Origin: Edaphobacter modestus
GTDB taxonomy: Bacteria; Acidobacteriota; Terriglobia; Terriglobales; Acidobacteriaceae
NCBI RefSeq assembly: GCF_004217555.1
Contig: NZ_SHKW01000008.1
Coordinates: 1 to 64,000, forward strand
Length of the DNA: 64,000 nucleotides
Direction: 5' to 3'
Shown here: one piece after another, positions 54,839 through 63,411 of the stretch
Layout of the letters: every line of letters starts with the position of its first letter
How positions within the stretch are numbered: the stretch's first letter is position 1
Translations under genes and position numbers: made by a program
Notes under the pieces: model-generated
What the model was told of the DNA's origin: nothing
Seen by the model: only the letters and a program-made list of their open reading frames with translations
Databases searched by the model: none

Positions 54839-55687
54839 TTATGCAAGACCGGTTACATTACGCCGCCTGCCCATACGGCGCCGACGGCGTGATTGTTTCT
54901 CCCACATATCCGGGTCAATCGGCATTGGCACTGTTCGACCCGTCGCGGCGTTATAAAACGCTCCATGATGATCGAGAGTGCCGTAACGCAGGAGTCGAGT
55001 GACCATTGCGAGCGCACTTGTGGCGAGGACGTTGTTGACGAATGGCTCCTGTTTTTGCAAAGCATCCGCAGCCGAACAGCTAGGCTGGGAACCTTCCCCC
55101 AATGAGGTGTCCATAATAGAAGGGAACAGTTCGGTCACGGTGCGGAGCCGAACGCGGGAGCGGCGGTTGATCGCATTGAGGGGTTGGCCGAGGACAAACT
55201 GACCATTGCTGGCGTTGTTTCCGAGGTCGCACCAATACCTGACGCAACGCCATGGCCCGGTGGCATTATTGAAGGCTTCGTGCATTTCAAGCCGCGCCGA
55301 ACGGGTATCCACACAGCTAATGACAAGGTCGATCGTGCGGTCATACGAACTGAGGGACGATGCCTTCGTCTTACTAAAAAACTCTTCCTGCGATTTCCAC
55401 TGGAAGCCGTGAAACATATTGACCCGATTGACGAGGGTTGTAGCCTTATTCTGCCCGATATCCGCGGCGCCGAATGGCTGACGCACACAGTTTGTTGGCG
55501 AGACGGTATCTGCATCCATCACCGTCACATCCAACCCGTCGGGCTTCCCCCATGCGACTAACGCGTGGTGAAGATAGGGAAGGCCGAAGAGGACGGTGCT
55601 GCCGTTGCCTCCCGAACCAATCAGGAGAACGCGGATAGCTCGCCCGGACACACTTCCATCATTCGAGAGCTGGTGAGTAATCTTCAT
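54839..55687 (-). CDS. PRTRC system ThiF-family protein
   Basis: 282 residues. E1-like nucleotide-binding start RVLLIGSGGNGSTVLFGLPY (GxGGxG at 24-29), MDADTVSPTNCVRQPFGAAD, IGQNKA, then DLVISCVDTRSARLEMHEAF and a basic tail RRRRMGRRR. This is the ThiF-like protein of the PRTRC gene cluster, present on plasmids and genomic islands with unknown function. No ubiquitin-like partner is evident. Preceded by AGGAG. Adjacent ArdC and PRTRC B support the assignment. Confidence 0.88.
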   Translation of the reverse strand: MKITHQLSNDGSVSGRAIRVLLIGSGGNGSTVLFGLPYLHHALVAWGKPDGLDVTVMDADTVSPTNCVRQPFGAADIGQNKATTLVNRVNMFHGFQWKSQEEFFSKTKASSLSSYDRTIDLVISCVDTRSARLEMHEAFNNATGPWRCVRYWCDLGNNASNGQFVLGQPLNAINRRSRVRLRTVTELFPSIMDTSLGEGSQPSCSAADALQKQEPFVNNVLATSALAMVTRLLRYGTLDHHGAFYNAATGRTVPMPIDPDMWEKQSRRRRRMGRRRNVTGLA

Positions 55688-55724
55688 TTTTTATTCTCCT
55701 GATTGATTCGGTAATTACGTACGT

Positions 55725-56439
55725 TTACGCCGCAAGAGCTTCGCTTGCTGGCTCAAGCGCTTCTTCGTTTTGTGCTGAAGGCTTGTCGAGGATCGCGGCC
55801 AGGATTCCTGTTGCGGTCTGCTGTACCAGAGAGAGACTTTCCATGAGAAGGTCTGCATCTCCCGACCACAATTGGATATAGTCGACTGCTGCATTGTTCG
55901 TTTCGAGCCCAAGGGCGCTGCAAACCACGAAGGCAACTGCCTCCGCTTCGGTCTCTCGCAGAACCTTCGTCGTCGCCGCTCGCCGCTCCCCCTTGTGCAA
56001 TTCTTCATGGGCTACCTCATGGATGAGCACGGAGAGGGTTTCCGCAGTCGGCAAGCCGCTCTTGAGCACAATCCTGCCGCCATAGGAGAGGCCATCGGCA
56101 GCCATATTGTCGACGTATTCGAGCGCAATTCCGCAGAGGCTCACGTACTTGATCAGCCGGTCCAGGTACTCAGTTGCTTCGCCCTCGACCCTGCCCGTGC
56201 TCGGTAGCTCGTCGCCGTCGGTCTGTTCTTTCGAAAACACATCAACGACGCGAAAACCGCGCAGGACGCGCTCTGCGGACTTCGATGAATCTACCAACTG
56301 GGGACCTTCGCTGGTCTCAGAGTCCTTTTTGCGGGAGATCACCGGGGCTGTGATACGGATGCCCTTCTCCCCTTTCCGCACGAATCGTCCGAGGGACTTC
56401 CATGTTTGAAACCCTGCGACGTGCGTAGCATCGGGAGCT
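55725..56439 (-). pseudogene. ardC: ArdC-like antirestriction protein, C-terminal part
   Basis: The frame immediately beyond the insertion junction (56440) reads APDATHVAGFQTWKSLGRFV, RKGEKGIRITAPV, then a zincin-like domain with IHEVAHEELH (His-Glu-x-x-His) and ends ASEALAA. This is the distal three-quarters of an ArdC protein; the N-terminal part is at 62238-62399. ArdC proteins carry a single-stranded DNA-binding N-terminus and a metallopeptidase-like C-terminus and protect incoming DNA from restriction. Confidence 0.85.
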
Positions 56440-56444
56440 TGCGA
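56440..56444. repeat. direct repeat TGCGA, left copy
   Basis: TGCGA at 56440-56444 recurs at 62233-62237; the original gene would contain one copy. Confidence 0.75.
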
Positions 56445-56467
56445 AGTACCTACAGAATGCGCATGTT

Positions 56468-56923
56468 TTGACCTCTAAGATTCACTATCCCCATCATCCG
56501 CAGTACGGCCAGACGGTGACGCTGGTACGGAGGTGTTCCTCCTTCGTACACCACCAGGTACAGGTGGCTTTTCCCAACGGAGCACAGCTCCTTGTTCCCG
56601 AGTGGATGCTCGACGAGGATATCTGCCGTGAGGTCGAGATGGTTGAACGTCCCACATTGGCGATCTCCGCTCTTCTGGCTCTGCGCGAACTGGTCGATTC
56701 ACAACAACAGCATTCTCCGCCGTCAGTCTCGGTAGTGTTAGAAGCATCTTCGCCAGGAGGTGCATCCTTTGAGCCATCCACGCCAGAGAGTTCTTCTCTG
56801 GGAGATTCCACCGAAGCCGGAACTTCCCCAAGCAGCCGAACAGCGTTGCCTCGAGTTGCTAAGCCACATGCTTCTGGCAGCGGCGACCAACATAGCAGCC
56901 AACAACAAGGAGAAAAGCGATGA
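56468..56923 (+). CDS. DUF5372-like accessory gene of serine-recombinase elements
   Basis: 151 residues. KIHYPHHPQYGQTVTLVRRC, VQVAFPNGAQLLVPEWML is the start of a family usually encoded directly ahead of a serine recombinase in rhizobial and other elements. The tail is low-complexity, serine-rich. Its TGA overlaps the ATG of the recombinase. Function unknown. Confidence 0.65.
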   Translation: MTSKIHYPHHPQYGQTVTLVRRCSSFVHHQVQVAFPNGAQLLVPEWMLDEDICREVEMVERPTLAISALLALRELVDSQQQHSPPSVSVVLEASSPGGASFEPSTPESSSLGDSTEAGTSPSSRTALPRVAKPHASGSGDQHSSQQQGEKR

Positions 56924-57420
56924 GCGAGAAGATTCAGTCGAGTCACACTGAACGGGAGGGCCTGCGTTTACACCCGCCAGTCGTCGATGAGCCAGGTTCG
57001 CAACCACCTGGAGGGTCAGCGTCGTCAGTACGATCTCAGGGAGCGGGCGCAGGCTCTTGGCTTTCAGCGGGTCATTGTCATCGATGACGACCTTGGCCGC
57101 TCTGGAACCGGCTCCGTCGAGCGTCCCGGATTCGGCCGACTGCTCGCGGCGGTGTGCTCAGGCAAGGTAGGTGCCGTACTGGCGCTTGAAGCATCCCGTC
57201 TCGCCCGGAACAACCGCGACTGGCATCATCTGATCGATCTCTGTGCCATGGCCGGCACGCTGGTCATCGATCACGACGGCATCTACGATCCCAGTTTACT
57301 CAACGACCGCCTTCTGCTTGGTCTCAAGGGCACTATGAGCGAGTTTGAGATTAGCCTGTTGCGCCAGCGCGCCATGGAGGCCCACAAACAGAAGGTCCGC
57401 ATCCCGCCGGACGATCTATT
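56920..57420 (+). pseudogene. serine recombinase, frameshifted and truncated
   Basis: The start ATG 56920 reads SEKIQSSHTEREG; then the frame changes and YTRQSSMSQVRNHLEGQRRQ (nucleophile Ser in the RQSS motif) follows from about 56975, continuing VIVIDDDLGRSGTGSVERPG, LEASRLARNNRDW and MSEFEISLLRQRAMEA. A single extra base in GAGGG near 56965 explains the shift. The C-terminal recombinase and zinc-ribbon domains are gone; the frame runs into padR3. It cannot be active. Confidence 0.85.
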
Positions 57421-57434
57421 CCAAACTGAATGCA

Positions 57435-57471
57435 GTAGACGATCTACGGCCAATTGGAGTAGATTGCCTAC
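57435..57471. promoter_or_regulatory. tandem PadR operators of pair 3
   Basis: GTAGA-CGA-TCTAC (57435-57447) and GTAG-ATTGC-CTAC (57459-57471) lie just ahead of the padR3 start. The half-site GTAGA differs from the CTATGGCA half-site of padR2, so each regulator probably has its own site. Confidence 0.6.
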
Positions 57472-57475
57472 AGCT

Positions 57476-57841
57476 ATGGTTGCAAAAGACAAGTACAAGA
57501 ACCGGATCGAGCTGCTGCAAGGGACGCTAGATATGCTCATCCTGCAGACATTGCAGTGGGGTTCTCAGCACGGTTATGGCATTGTGCAGGTGCTTAGGAC
57601 TCGTTCTGGGGACGTTCTTCAGGTCGAAACAGGCTCTTTGTACCCGGCCCTCCATCGGCTAGAGCGCCAGGGCTGGGTAACCTCGGAGTGGAAGCAGACC
57701 GAGAGCAACCAACGTGCCAAGTACTACCGCGTCACCGCCTCTGGTAAGAAGCAACTAGCCTCTGATCTCAGCCGCTGGCAGCAGATCGTAGAAGCAATCG
57801 GGTTGATTGTTGGTCCTGAGCCGAAAGGAGGGGGTGCGTGA
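57476..57841 (+). CDS. PadR-family transcriptional regulator 3
   Basis: 121 residues from ATG 57476 (VAKDKYKNRIELLQGTLDML). PadR motifs: HGYGIVQVLRTRSGD, ETGSLYPALHRLERQGWVTS, NQRAKYYRVTASGKKQL. The open frame extends upstream through the recombinase remnant, so the boundary rests on the operator palindromes and family alignment. Stop TGA overlaps the GTG start of ADOP permease 3. Confidence 0.92.
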   Translation: MVAKDKYKNRIELLQGTLDMLILQTLQWGSQHGYGIVQVLRTRSGDVLQVETGSLYPALHRLERQGWVTSEWKQTESNQRAKYYRVTASGKKQLASDLSRWQQIVEAIGLIVGPEPKGGGA

Positions 57842-60540
57842 GTTTCTTGCCTAAGTCATTGGCCAAGCGCAAAGACGAGCTTGAGGAGGAGATTCAGGCT
57901 CATCTTCAGATGGCGATTCAAGATCGCAGGGACCGAGGCGAGCCAGCAGAACTGGCGCGGAGCGGAGCGATGCGGGAGCTTGGGAATGTCGCGCTGGTCA
58001 AAGATGTGACGCGCGAGATGTGGGGATCGGTTTGGCTGGAGCGTCTGGGACAGGATCTGAAGTATGCACTGCGGCAGTTGCGGAGGTCTCCGGCGTTCAC
58101 GATCACGGTTATCGGAACGCTTGCGCTTGGTTTGGGTGCAACGGCTGCGATGTTTACCGTCGTCGATCGTGTCCTGTTACGGCCACTGCCGTATGCAAAT
58201 GCGCGTGAGCTGGTTGGGATCAAAGAGACAGGCAAGAAGGGGCCCCTTGGTTTGGGAGCGCCTTTTCTCGATCTGCAACAGTGGCGGGAGCGCAGTCATA
58301 ACCTGAGAGACCTTGCATTTTATGAGGCCAATGCAAACATTGGGCATCTGTCTTTCCTGGAAGGAAATACCGGTTCGATACAGGTCAATGCTACGAAGAT
58401 AAGTGGAAACCTGTTCGCGACATTAGGGGTGTACCCAACGATGGGCCGCTCTTTTGAGGTGCAGCCGGACAGCGGGGCTGTGCAGGCGGATGATGCACAC
58501 ACGATCCTGCTAAGCGACGCAGTGTGGCGGACTGTTTTCGGGAACGATCCGAAGATTCTGGGCAAGCCAGTGAAGGTCAGCGGGGTCTCGTATGAGGTAG
58601 TGGGAGTCATGCCGCGCGGCTTTACTTTTCCTTTCGGCGGAGCGAGCCCGGTGGTGTGGACTCCAGCTGTGCTTGCCGATGCGGACAAGGTGCGGACAAA
58701 ACATGGGACGAACTATCAAGTGATTGCGCGATTGGGGCCTGGAGTCAGAGTAGATGCCGCAGAAGAAGAGCTGAAAGTCATCCAGGCGGAAGTGGCTAAG
58801 GCGTACACAGACCCCTATGATCGCGAACAGGTCACTTCGGTCCAGGTGCAGCGATATGGCGATTCGCTGGTGAAGGGAGATGTGAGAAAGTCACTTCTGG
58901 CCCTGTTTGGTGCAGCGGGCGTGTTGTGGCTGATTGCCTGCGTGAATGTGACGAGCCTCTTGCTGGCACGAGCGACGGCCAGGCAGCGGGAGATTGCCGT
59001 GCGTGGAGCATTGGGGGCAAGCCGGTGGCGTATCGTGCAGCAGCTTCTGATCGAAGGGCTTGTGCTGAGCGGAGCCGCTTCGCTGTTGGGAGTTGGTTTG
59101 GCCACGCTGACTCTGAGACTGTTCGAGCACGGTTTGACGACGCAGTTTCATATCTATACAAAAATGACGCCGAATCTTTCTGTTGTCGGTGTCTTGTTTG
59201 CACTAACGGTGGTCAGCGCGCTGGTGTCATCGGCGTGGCCCGCTATTGCAGCAGCTAAAACAGCCATCGAACCTGCGCTGCGTCAGAGTGGTTCGCAGAG
59301 TGGAGCGGGGAGAACACAATTTCGAATGCGCGCTCTGCTGGTGGTGGCGGAGATTGCAATGTCGCTTACGTTGCTGGTTGGATGCGGGCTGCTGCTACGC
59401 ACGATCTATGCGCTGAAGCATGTGCCTCTGGGGTTCCGAACCGATCATGTGATCGTTGCTAACATGAGCATCCCCGCATACAAGTTCGCAGGAAGAGATA
59501 TGACCGCGGAGCTCTACCAGCCTTTGCTAGAGCGGGTGCAACACTTGCCCGGAGTGCAGAGCGCCACATTGATGACGGAGGTGCCGCTGGGCAAGACCTT
59601 TCAGATGATCTTTACGTTTTCAACTGAAGGAAAGAGTGCAGTCGATGTGCGACGACGGGAGATGCAATCGCGGTTTCGCGCAGTGGGGCCGGACATGCAA
59701 AAGGTATTCGGTTTCCGCATGCTGAAGGGGCGATTCTTCAATGAGGGAGATACGCCCAGCTCGCAGCCGGTCGTGGTGGTGAATCGTGCGTTCGTGAAGG
59801 AGTATTTCGGAGACGATCAGGACCCGGGGAGGATCCTGGGCGAGACGCTTCTCAATTACAACAAAGAGAGGCGCGCTGTTGTCGTTGGCGTGCTCGACGA
59901 CGCGCGTCAGGTGTCCATCGCCGAACAGTCCCAGCCGGAGATTGAGGTTTGTCTTCCGCAGATCACGCCTGACAGTTCCTTTTACGAAGGCGCGACAGGA
60001 ATGGCGATGGATTTAGCCGTGCGGACAGAGCGCAGTTCTGCTTCGATTGTTCCTGAGCTACGCGAGTTGTTGCGAAACGCGAGTCCGGAGTTGGCGGCCA
60101 GCAACTTTACGACTATGGACCAGGTGGTTGAGGACTCGTACGGCAGCCAACACCTTGCTGCGAGATTGCTGGAGATCTTTGGCGGTGCGGCACTATTGCT
60201 ATGCGTGGCCGGGATCTACGGATTGCTCGCTTATCTCGTCACACAGCGGACCAAGGAGTTGGGGCTCCGAATCGCCTTAGGGGCGCAGCGCGGCGAAGTG
60301 ATGTGGCTGGTCCTGCGGCAGGCGAGCTGGATGCTGCTCACAGGGTCGGTCGTGGGATTGATCCTTGCCTATCTCTCAAGCCTTCTGTTAAGGACATTCC
60401 TCTATGGCATCGAGCCACATGACCCCTGGACGATGGGAGCAGTGACTCTCTTGCTCCTTAGTGGTGGGCTGGCCGCTGCATATTTACCGGCTCGCCGGGC
60501 GGCAAGCGTCGACCCAATTCACGCGCTCCGAGCCGAATAA
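57838..60540 (+). CDS. ADOP-family permease 3 (MacB/FtsX-like)
   Basis: 900 residues from GTG 57838, preceded by AAAGGAGGGG and overlapping padR3. ADOP start KRKDELEEEIQAHLQMAIQD (residues about 10-30), membrane segment TITVIGTLALGLGATAAMFT, MacB-core periplasmic domain, FtsX helices near 355-400 (LLALFGAAGVLWLIACVNVT then REIAVRGALGASR), second periplasmic domain, and terminal FtsX helices ending YLPARRAASVDPIHALRAE. No ATPase. Only moderate similarity to pair 2, so not a recent duplicate. Confidence 0.93.
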   Translation: MSFLPKSLAKRKDELEEEIQAHLQMAIQDRRDRGEPAELARSGAMRELGNVALVKDVTREMWGSVWLERLGQDLKYALRQLRRSPAFTITVIGTLALGLGATAAMFTVVDRVLLRPLPYANARELVGIKETGKKGPLGLGAPFLDLQQWRERSHNLRDLAFYEANANIGHLSFLEGNTGSIQVNATKISGNLFATLGVYPTMGRSFEVQPDSGAVQADDAHTILLSDAVWRTVFGNDPKILGKPVKVSGVSYEVVGVMPRGFTFPFGGASPVVWTPAVLADADKVRTKHGTNYQVIARLGPGVRVDAAEEELKVIQAEVAKAYTDPYDREQVTSVQVQRYGDSLVKGDVRKSLLALFGAAGVLWLIACVNVTSLLLARATARQREIAVRGALGASRWRIVQQLLIEGLVLSGAASLLGVGLATLTLRLFEHGLTTQFHIYTKMTPNLSVVGVLFALTVVSALVSSAWPAIAAAKTAIEPALRQSGSQSGAGRTQFRMRALLVVAEIAMSLTLLVGCGLLLRTIYALKHVPLGFRTDHVIVANMSIPAYKFAGRDMTAELYQPLLERVQHLPGVQSATLMTEVPLGKTFQMIFTFSTEGKSAVDVRRREMQSRFRAVGPDMQKVFGFRMLKGRFFNEGDTPSSQPVVVVNRAFVKEYFGDDQDPGRILGETLLNYNKERRAVVVGVLDDARQVSIAEQSQPEIEVCLPQITPDSSFYEGATGMAMDLAVRTERSSASIVPELRELLRNASPELAASNFTTMDQVVEDSYGSQHLAARLLEIFGGAALLLCVAGIYGLLAYLVTQRTKELGLRIALGAQRGEVMWLVLRQASWMLLTGSVVGLILAYLSSLLLRTFLYGIEPHDPWTMGAVTLLLLSGGLAAAYLPARRAASVDPIHALRAE

Positions 60541-60630
60541 GAAGTCGACACCTACGAGATCAGCGGGATTGTCATATCTGTCTTAGCCAGTCGTCACCAA
60601 AGGATCCTCAGCCGATGCGGGAGTGGAATT

Positions 60631-61944
60631 ATGCCAAGGAATAGGGTTGTGGCGAAGTATTGCTGTGTGGTCGCGCTAATCCTTGGTGTATATGGAATAG
60701 ATGGACCATTGCTGGGACAGACCACTGTACCTCCGCAGCCTTCACCAAACGAGAGCAGCCTTCGACGCCCGGGACAAAGCTATCAAGAAGCGATGCGTCC
60801 ACTGGATATCGTGAGAAATTCTCTAGACAACTGGTCTGACGCCGAACTCTCGGCACTCGCGGCGGGGATGCACAAGGCCAAGGAAGCATGTTCGCAAGCA
60901 GTGCCGGAGGACTATTCCGGGGATGATCTATACGACCTTGTACGCCTCTGCGCCCTAGGCCAGGATTGGTCCGCTACAAACGTAGCCGCGGCAAGATACG
61001 TGGCAAGTGGGAGTGAGATGCATCGGGCACATTCATACGCAATGAGCATCGATGCGCTCATCCACACAGATGACACCGCTCACGCTGTCACAACCGCAAG
61101 GGATATGCTTCACGAACTGCCTTACGACCCTGTTGTTGCTCAATCCTTCTGGTACTTGACCACCTACCTCGAACGCAGTTTCGATGAACAAGCTCTCGAG
61201 CTCGCCAGTGAGCAGCAGGCTTCTCTGATTACGGCTCTAAGCAATGGTGGTCCATTAAAGGACACTCATGGCGAGGCCGCGATGAGAATCGGAACACTCT
61301 ACGAGATAGGGCTCCAACTAGCATTCCTACAACGCTACGCCGGGAAGGAGCACGATGCAGAATTCACTATCCATCAACTGAAGACGGCGCTCTCCGGACT
61401 GACCTCTATCGACTCTGAGAGCCAAAAGATTATCGACTTGGGGAATACTCGGTATTCGCTGCTTGGCAAACACCTGCCAAGCGTGAATGTCTCCCGATCT
61501 TTCCTTTCTGTCGCGGCAAAGGCCAGATTCAACCGAGACCTCCGGGCCTCGACGGTACTGCTGTTGTTTCCTGACTGGTGCGGACAATGCAGAAGGATGT
61601 TGAAAACGCTCAGCGCCTTCAACTCAAATGAGGCTGAGGCGAGGATTCATGCGTATGGACTGATGATGGAGACACAACCCGATGATCCATCAGAACCATC
61701 TCGCGAAGCGCGCTTGAAGGATCTCGAGGGAACACCGACGCTGATTGTTCCATCGGCGACTTTAGACGCCCTTGGAGCGAAGGATTTTCCATTTGCGGTT
61801 GTGACGGATCAGGGTGGCCGAGTGCAATACATCGGTTCGATCCCAACGAATGCCTTCGATCGCGACGGCTATATTCACCATATTGTCCAACGATTCTCCA
61901 AAGCATCGTCGTCTGCAAAGGGCGAGCAGCCAATATCGAAATAA
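60631..61944 (+). CDS. secreted thioredoxin-fold protein with TPR-like N-terminus
   Basis: 437 residues. N-terminal signal segment (VVAKYCCVVALILGVYGIDG), helical repeat region about 60-290, and a C-terminal thioredoxin-like domain with LLLFPDWCGQCRRMLKTLSA (CGQC redox motif, about residues 319-322) and a cis-Pro candidate in LEGTPTLIV. Probably an exported thiol oxidoreductase. It lies 90 bp after ADOP permease 3 and seems to be the last cargo gene of the insertion. Confidence 0.8.
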   Translation: MPRNRVVAKYCCVVALILGVYGIDGPLLGQTTVPPQPSPNESSLRRPGQSYQEAMRPLDIVRNSLDNWSDAELSALAAGMHKAKEACSQAVPEDYSGDDLYDLVRLCALGQDWSATNVAAARYVASGSEMHRAHSYAMSIDALIHTDDTAHAVTTARDMLHELPYDPVVAQSFWYLTTYLERSFDEQALELASEQQASLITALSNGGPLKDTHGEAAMRIGTLYEIGLQLAFLQRYAGKEHDAEFTIHQLKTALSGLTSIDSESQKIIDLGNTRYSLLGKHLPSVNVSRSFLSVAAKARFNRDLRASTVLLLFPDWCGQCRRMLKTLSAFNSNEAEARIHAYGLMMETQPDDPSEPSREARLKDLEGTPTLIVPSATLDALGAKDFPFAVVTDQGGRVQYIGSIPTNAFDRDGYIHHIVQRFSKASSSAKGEQPISK

Positions 61945-62232
61945 TCCTCCCTCCCGGAGGTTCACCTCTAGCTCAATTCCACGGAGGTAACGAATTGGAT
62001 TCGTGCACTCGCTTTAGGTTGTGGAGAGGCGCCGTAGTTTCTATCCTGAGGCGGTTGGCCTATCGTCGTAATCGGCAGCGCCAGTACGAAGAAGCATGCG
62101 CAGCATGTTGTTACCGCAAGGAGACCTGTATTCCCGACGCACGAGGCCGGCACTCCATTGATCGCAACGAGCAATGCGCAAACCCCTAATTCTATTGACT
62201 CCAGCGAGGTATAGCACTATGTCACCAGTCTC
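61945..62232. other. right terminal segment of the ardC insertion
   Basis: A leftward 68-codon frame (61968-62174) with a hydrophobic stretch is possible but weak. No terminal inverted repeat recognised. Confidence 0.35.
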
Positions 62233-62237
62233 TGCGA
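62233..62237. repeat. direct repeat TGCGA, right copy
   Basis: Matches 56440-56444. Confidence 0.75.
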
Positions 62238-62399
62238 CGCGATGAGTAAAACATTATGGAAGGAGTAGGTCCGAAATCGGCCCATCACTTCAAGGTAGCG
62301 CGTCAAAGCTTCGCTCTTGCCTGCCTTCAAAGCTTCGATCAGTTGCGCAGATGCGGCGGAAATCGCCTCTGAAATTTCACTCTTCTTCTCACTGGTCAT
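62238..62399 (-). pseudogene. ardC: ArdC-like antirestriction protein, N-terminal part
   Basis: From ATG 62399 (TSEKKSEISEAISAASAQLI) with GAGGA upstream, through YLEVMGRFRTYSFHNVLLIA to the TCGCA junction. The ArdC-N signature xYSFxNVLLIAxQ is exact. Downstream of the junction the frame reads RLVT and stops inside the insertion. Confidence 0.88.
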
Positions 62400-62474
62400 A
62401 AACCGTCCTCAAACCGCCTGTGCGGCTTCTCATTGGCTATGCCAGCCGCCGACACCGCAAAGGCATCTCAACGG

Positions 62475-63221
62475 CTAACTCTGGATGAACTGTCCCAACG
62501 TCTGACCTGCACTCGCCAGGTGTTGCACCGGAAAGGTTTTCTTACCTACAAGCGACTTCCACAGACCCATGAAGCCTCCCGGATGTTCAGTCAGCTTCTT
62601 GGCGGAGTTGGAGTGTGTGAATTCGCTCTGGAAAAAGGCTTTCTCCCACTTTGCGATCGACTCCACGGAAGCCTCTCGAGGCACCTTCGTTGACCCGAGA
62701 CAGACACTACCCTGATCGTTCACGTTCCAATAAGGAGCCCTGAATAGGTTGGCTTTCGGGGTAGGCCGCTCGTTGATCTCAAGCGCCCGCACATCGAGAC
62801 TGCCGACTTGGGCGCGAAAGACAAGGGGAGGTTGAGGGAATTGTTTGCCGGACAACTGCTTCAATTCGACGCCTTTTTCCACGGCATAAAACATGGGCCG
62901 AATTGCCGATGGGGTCCACCAGACAATCGACTCCTGGGTGCGAACGAGGACGTTATCCGGCAGGAACTCTACCGGCACTACACCACGCAGTTCCTTGATC
63001 AGTTCGAGAATGTCCTCTATTCCGATGGGCGCACCAGGGCCGAGGGACGGCGCGCCACTCTCAGAACTGCGAACGCTGTGTTTGGTTACGAACGTGTTCG
63101 GCCCACTTACATGATGAGCTGAACCGCCGCTGTACACGAGCAGGGCTTCACGCAGCTCGAAGCTCTTCGATGAACTCAGTTGCACTTGAGCTTGCACTGA
63201 AATTGCCTTTCTCGATGGCAT
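62475..63221 (-). CDS. PRTRC system protein B
   Basis: 248 residues from ATG 63221 (PSRKAISVQAQVQLSSSKSF). Family signature: PPLVFRAQVGSLDVRALEIN, ERPTPKANLFRAPYWNVNDQ, GSVCLGSTKVP, WEKAFFQSEFTHSNSAKKLT and HPGGFMGLWKSLVG. PRTRC proteins are encoded together on plasmids and islands with ParB- and ThiF-like proteins; biochemical role unknown. Its start overlaps the preceding small gene. Ends 75 bp before the ardC start. Confidence 0.9.
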   Translation of the reverse strand: MPSRKAISVQAQVQLSSSKSFELREALLVYSGGSAHHVSGPNTFVTKHSVRSSESGAPSLGPGAPIGIEDILELIKELRGVVPVEFLPDNVLVRTQESIVWWTPSAIRPMFYAVEKGVELKQLSGKQFPQPPLVFRAQVGSLDVRALEINERPTPKANLFRAPYWNVNDQGSVCLGSTKVPREASVESIAKWEKAFFQSEFTHSNSAKKLTEHPGGFMGLWKSLVGKKTFPVQHLASAGQTLGQFIQS

Positions 63222-63342
63222 TGCAGAGCCTTGCCACCTGTTGGTTGACGAACAGAAAGCTCCGAACATAGTTCAGAACGCGGTGCACATCTGTCACAGA
63301 AGTTGGATCGAACGAGTCAACCCAGGTCGGGGCATGTGTCAC
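63148..63342 (-). CDS. small hypothetical protein between PRTRC F and B
   Basis: 64 residues (THAPTWVDSFDPTSVTDVHR, FLFVNQQVARLC). It overlaps the protein B start by about 74 bases in another frame. It may be a short, unnamed member of the PRTRC unit. Confidence 0.4.
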   Translation of the reverse strand: MTHAPTWVDSFDPTSVTDVHRVLNYVRSFLFVNQQVARLCNAIEKGNFSASSSATEFIEELRAA

Positions 63343-63411
63343 TTCGTTATAGCTCTGACTCTCTTCGTCAAACGCCTGAGTTATAGGATCGTGTTTGTCG
63401 AAGGCGACCGC

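Larger units (their letters stand above)
56445..62232. mobile_element. 5788-bp insertion that splits ardC
   Basis: Bounded by TGCGA direct repeats. Deleting it with one repeat joins TCGCA to AGCTCCC and restores an uninterrupted 882-nt ardC (293 codons plus stop). Inside, rightward: a small accessory gene and a dead serine recombinase, a PadR/ADOP pair and a thioredoxin-fold gene. The termini (AGTACCTACAG on the left; GAGACTGGTGAC inverted on the right) show no obvious inverted repeat, so the repeat could be a transposition target duplication or a recombinase core. Confidence 0.85.
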
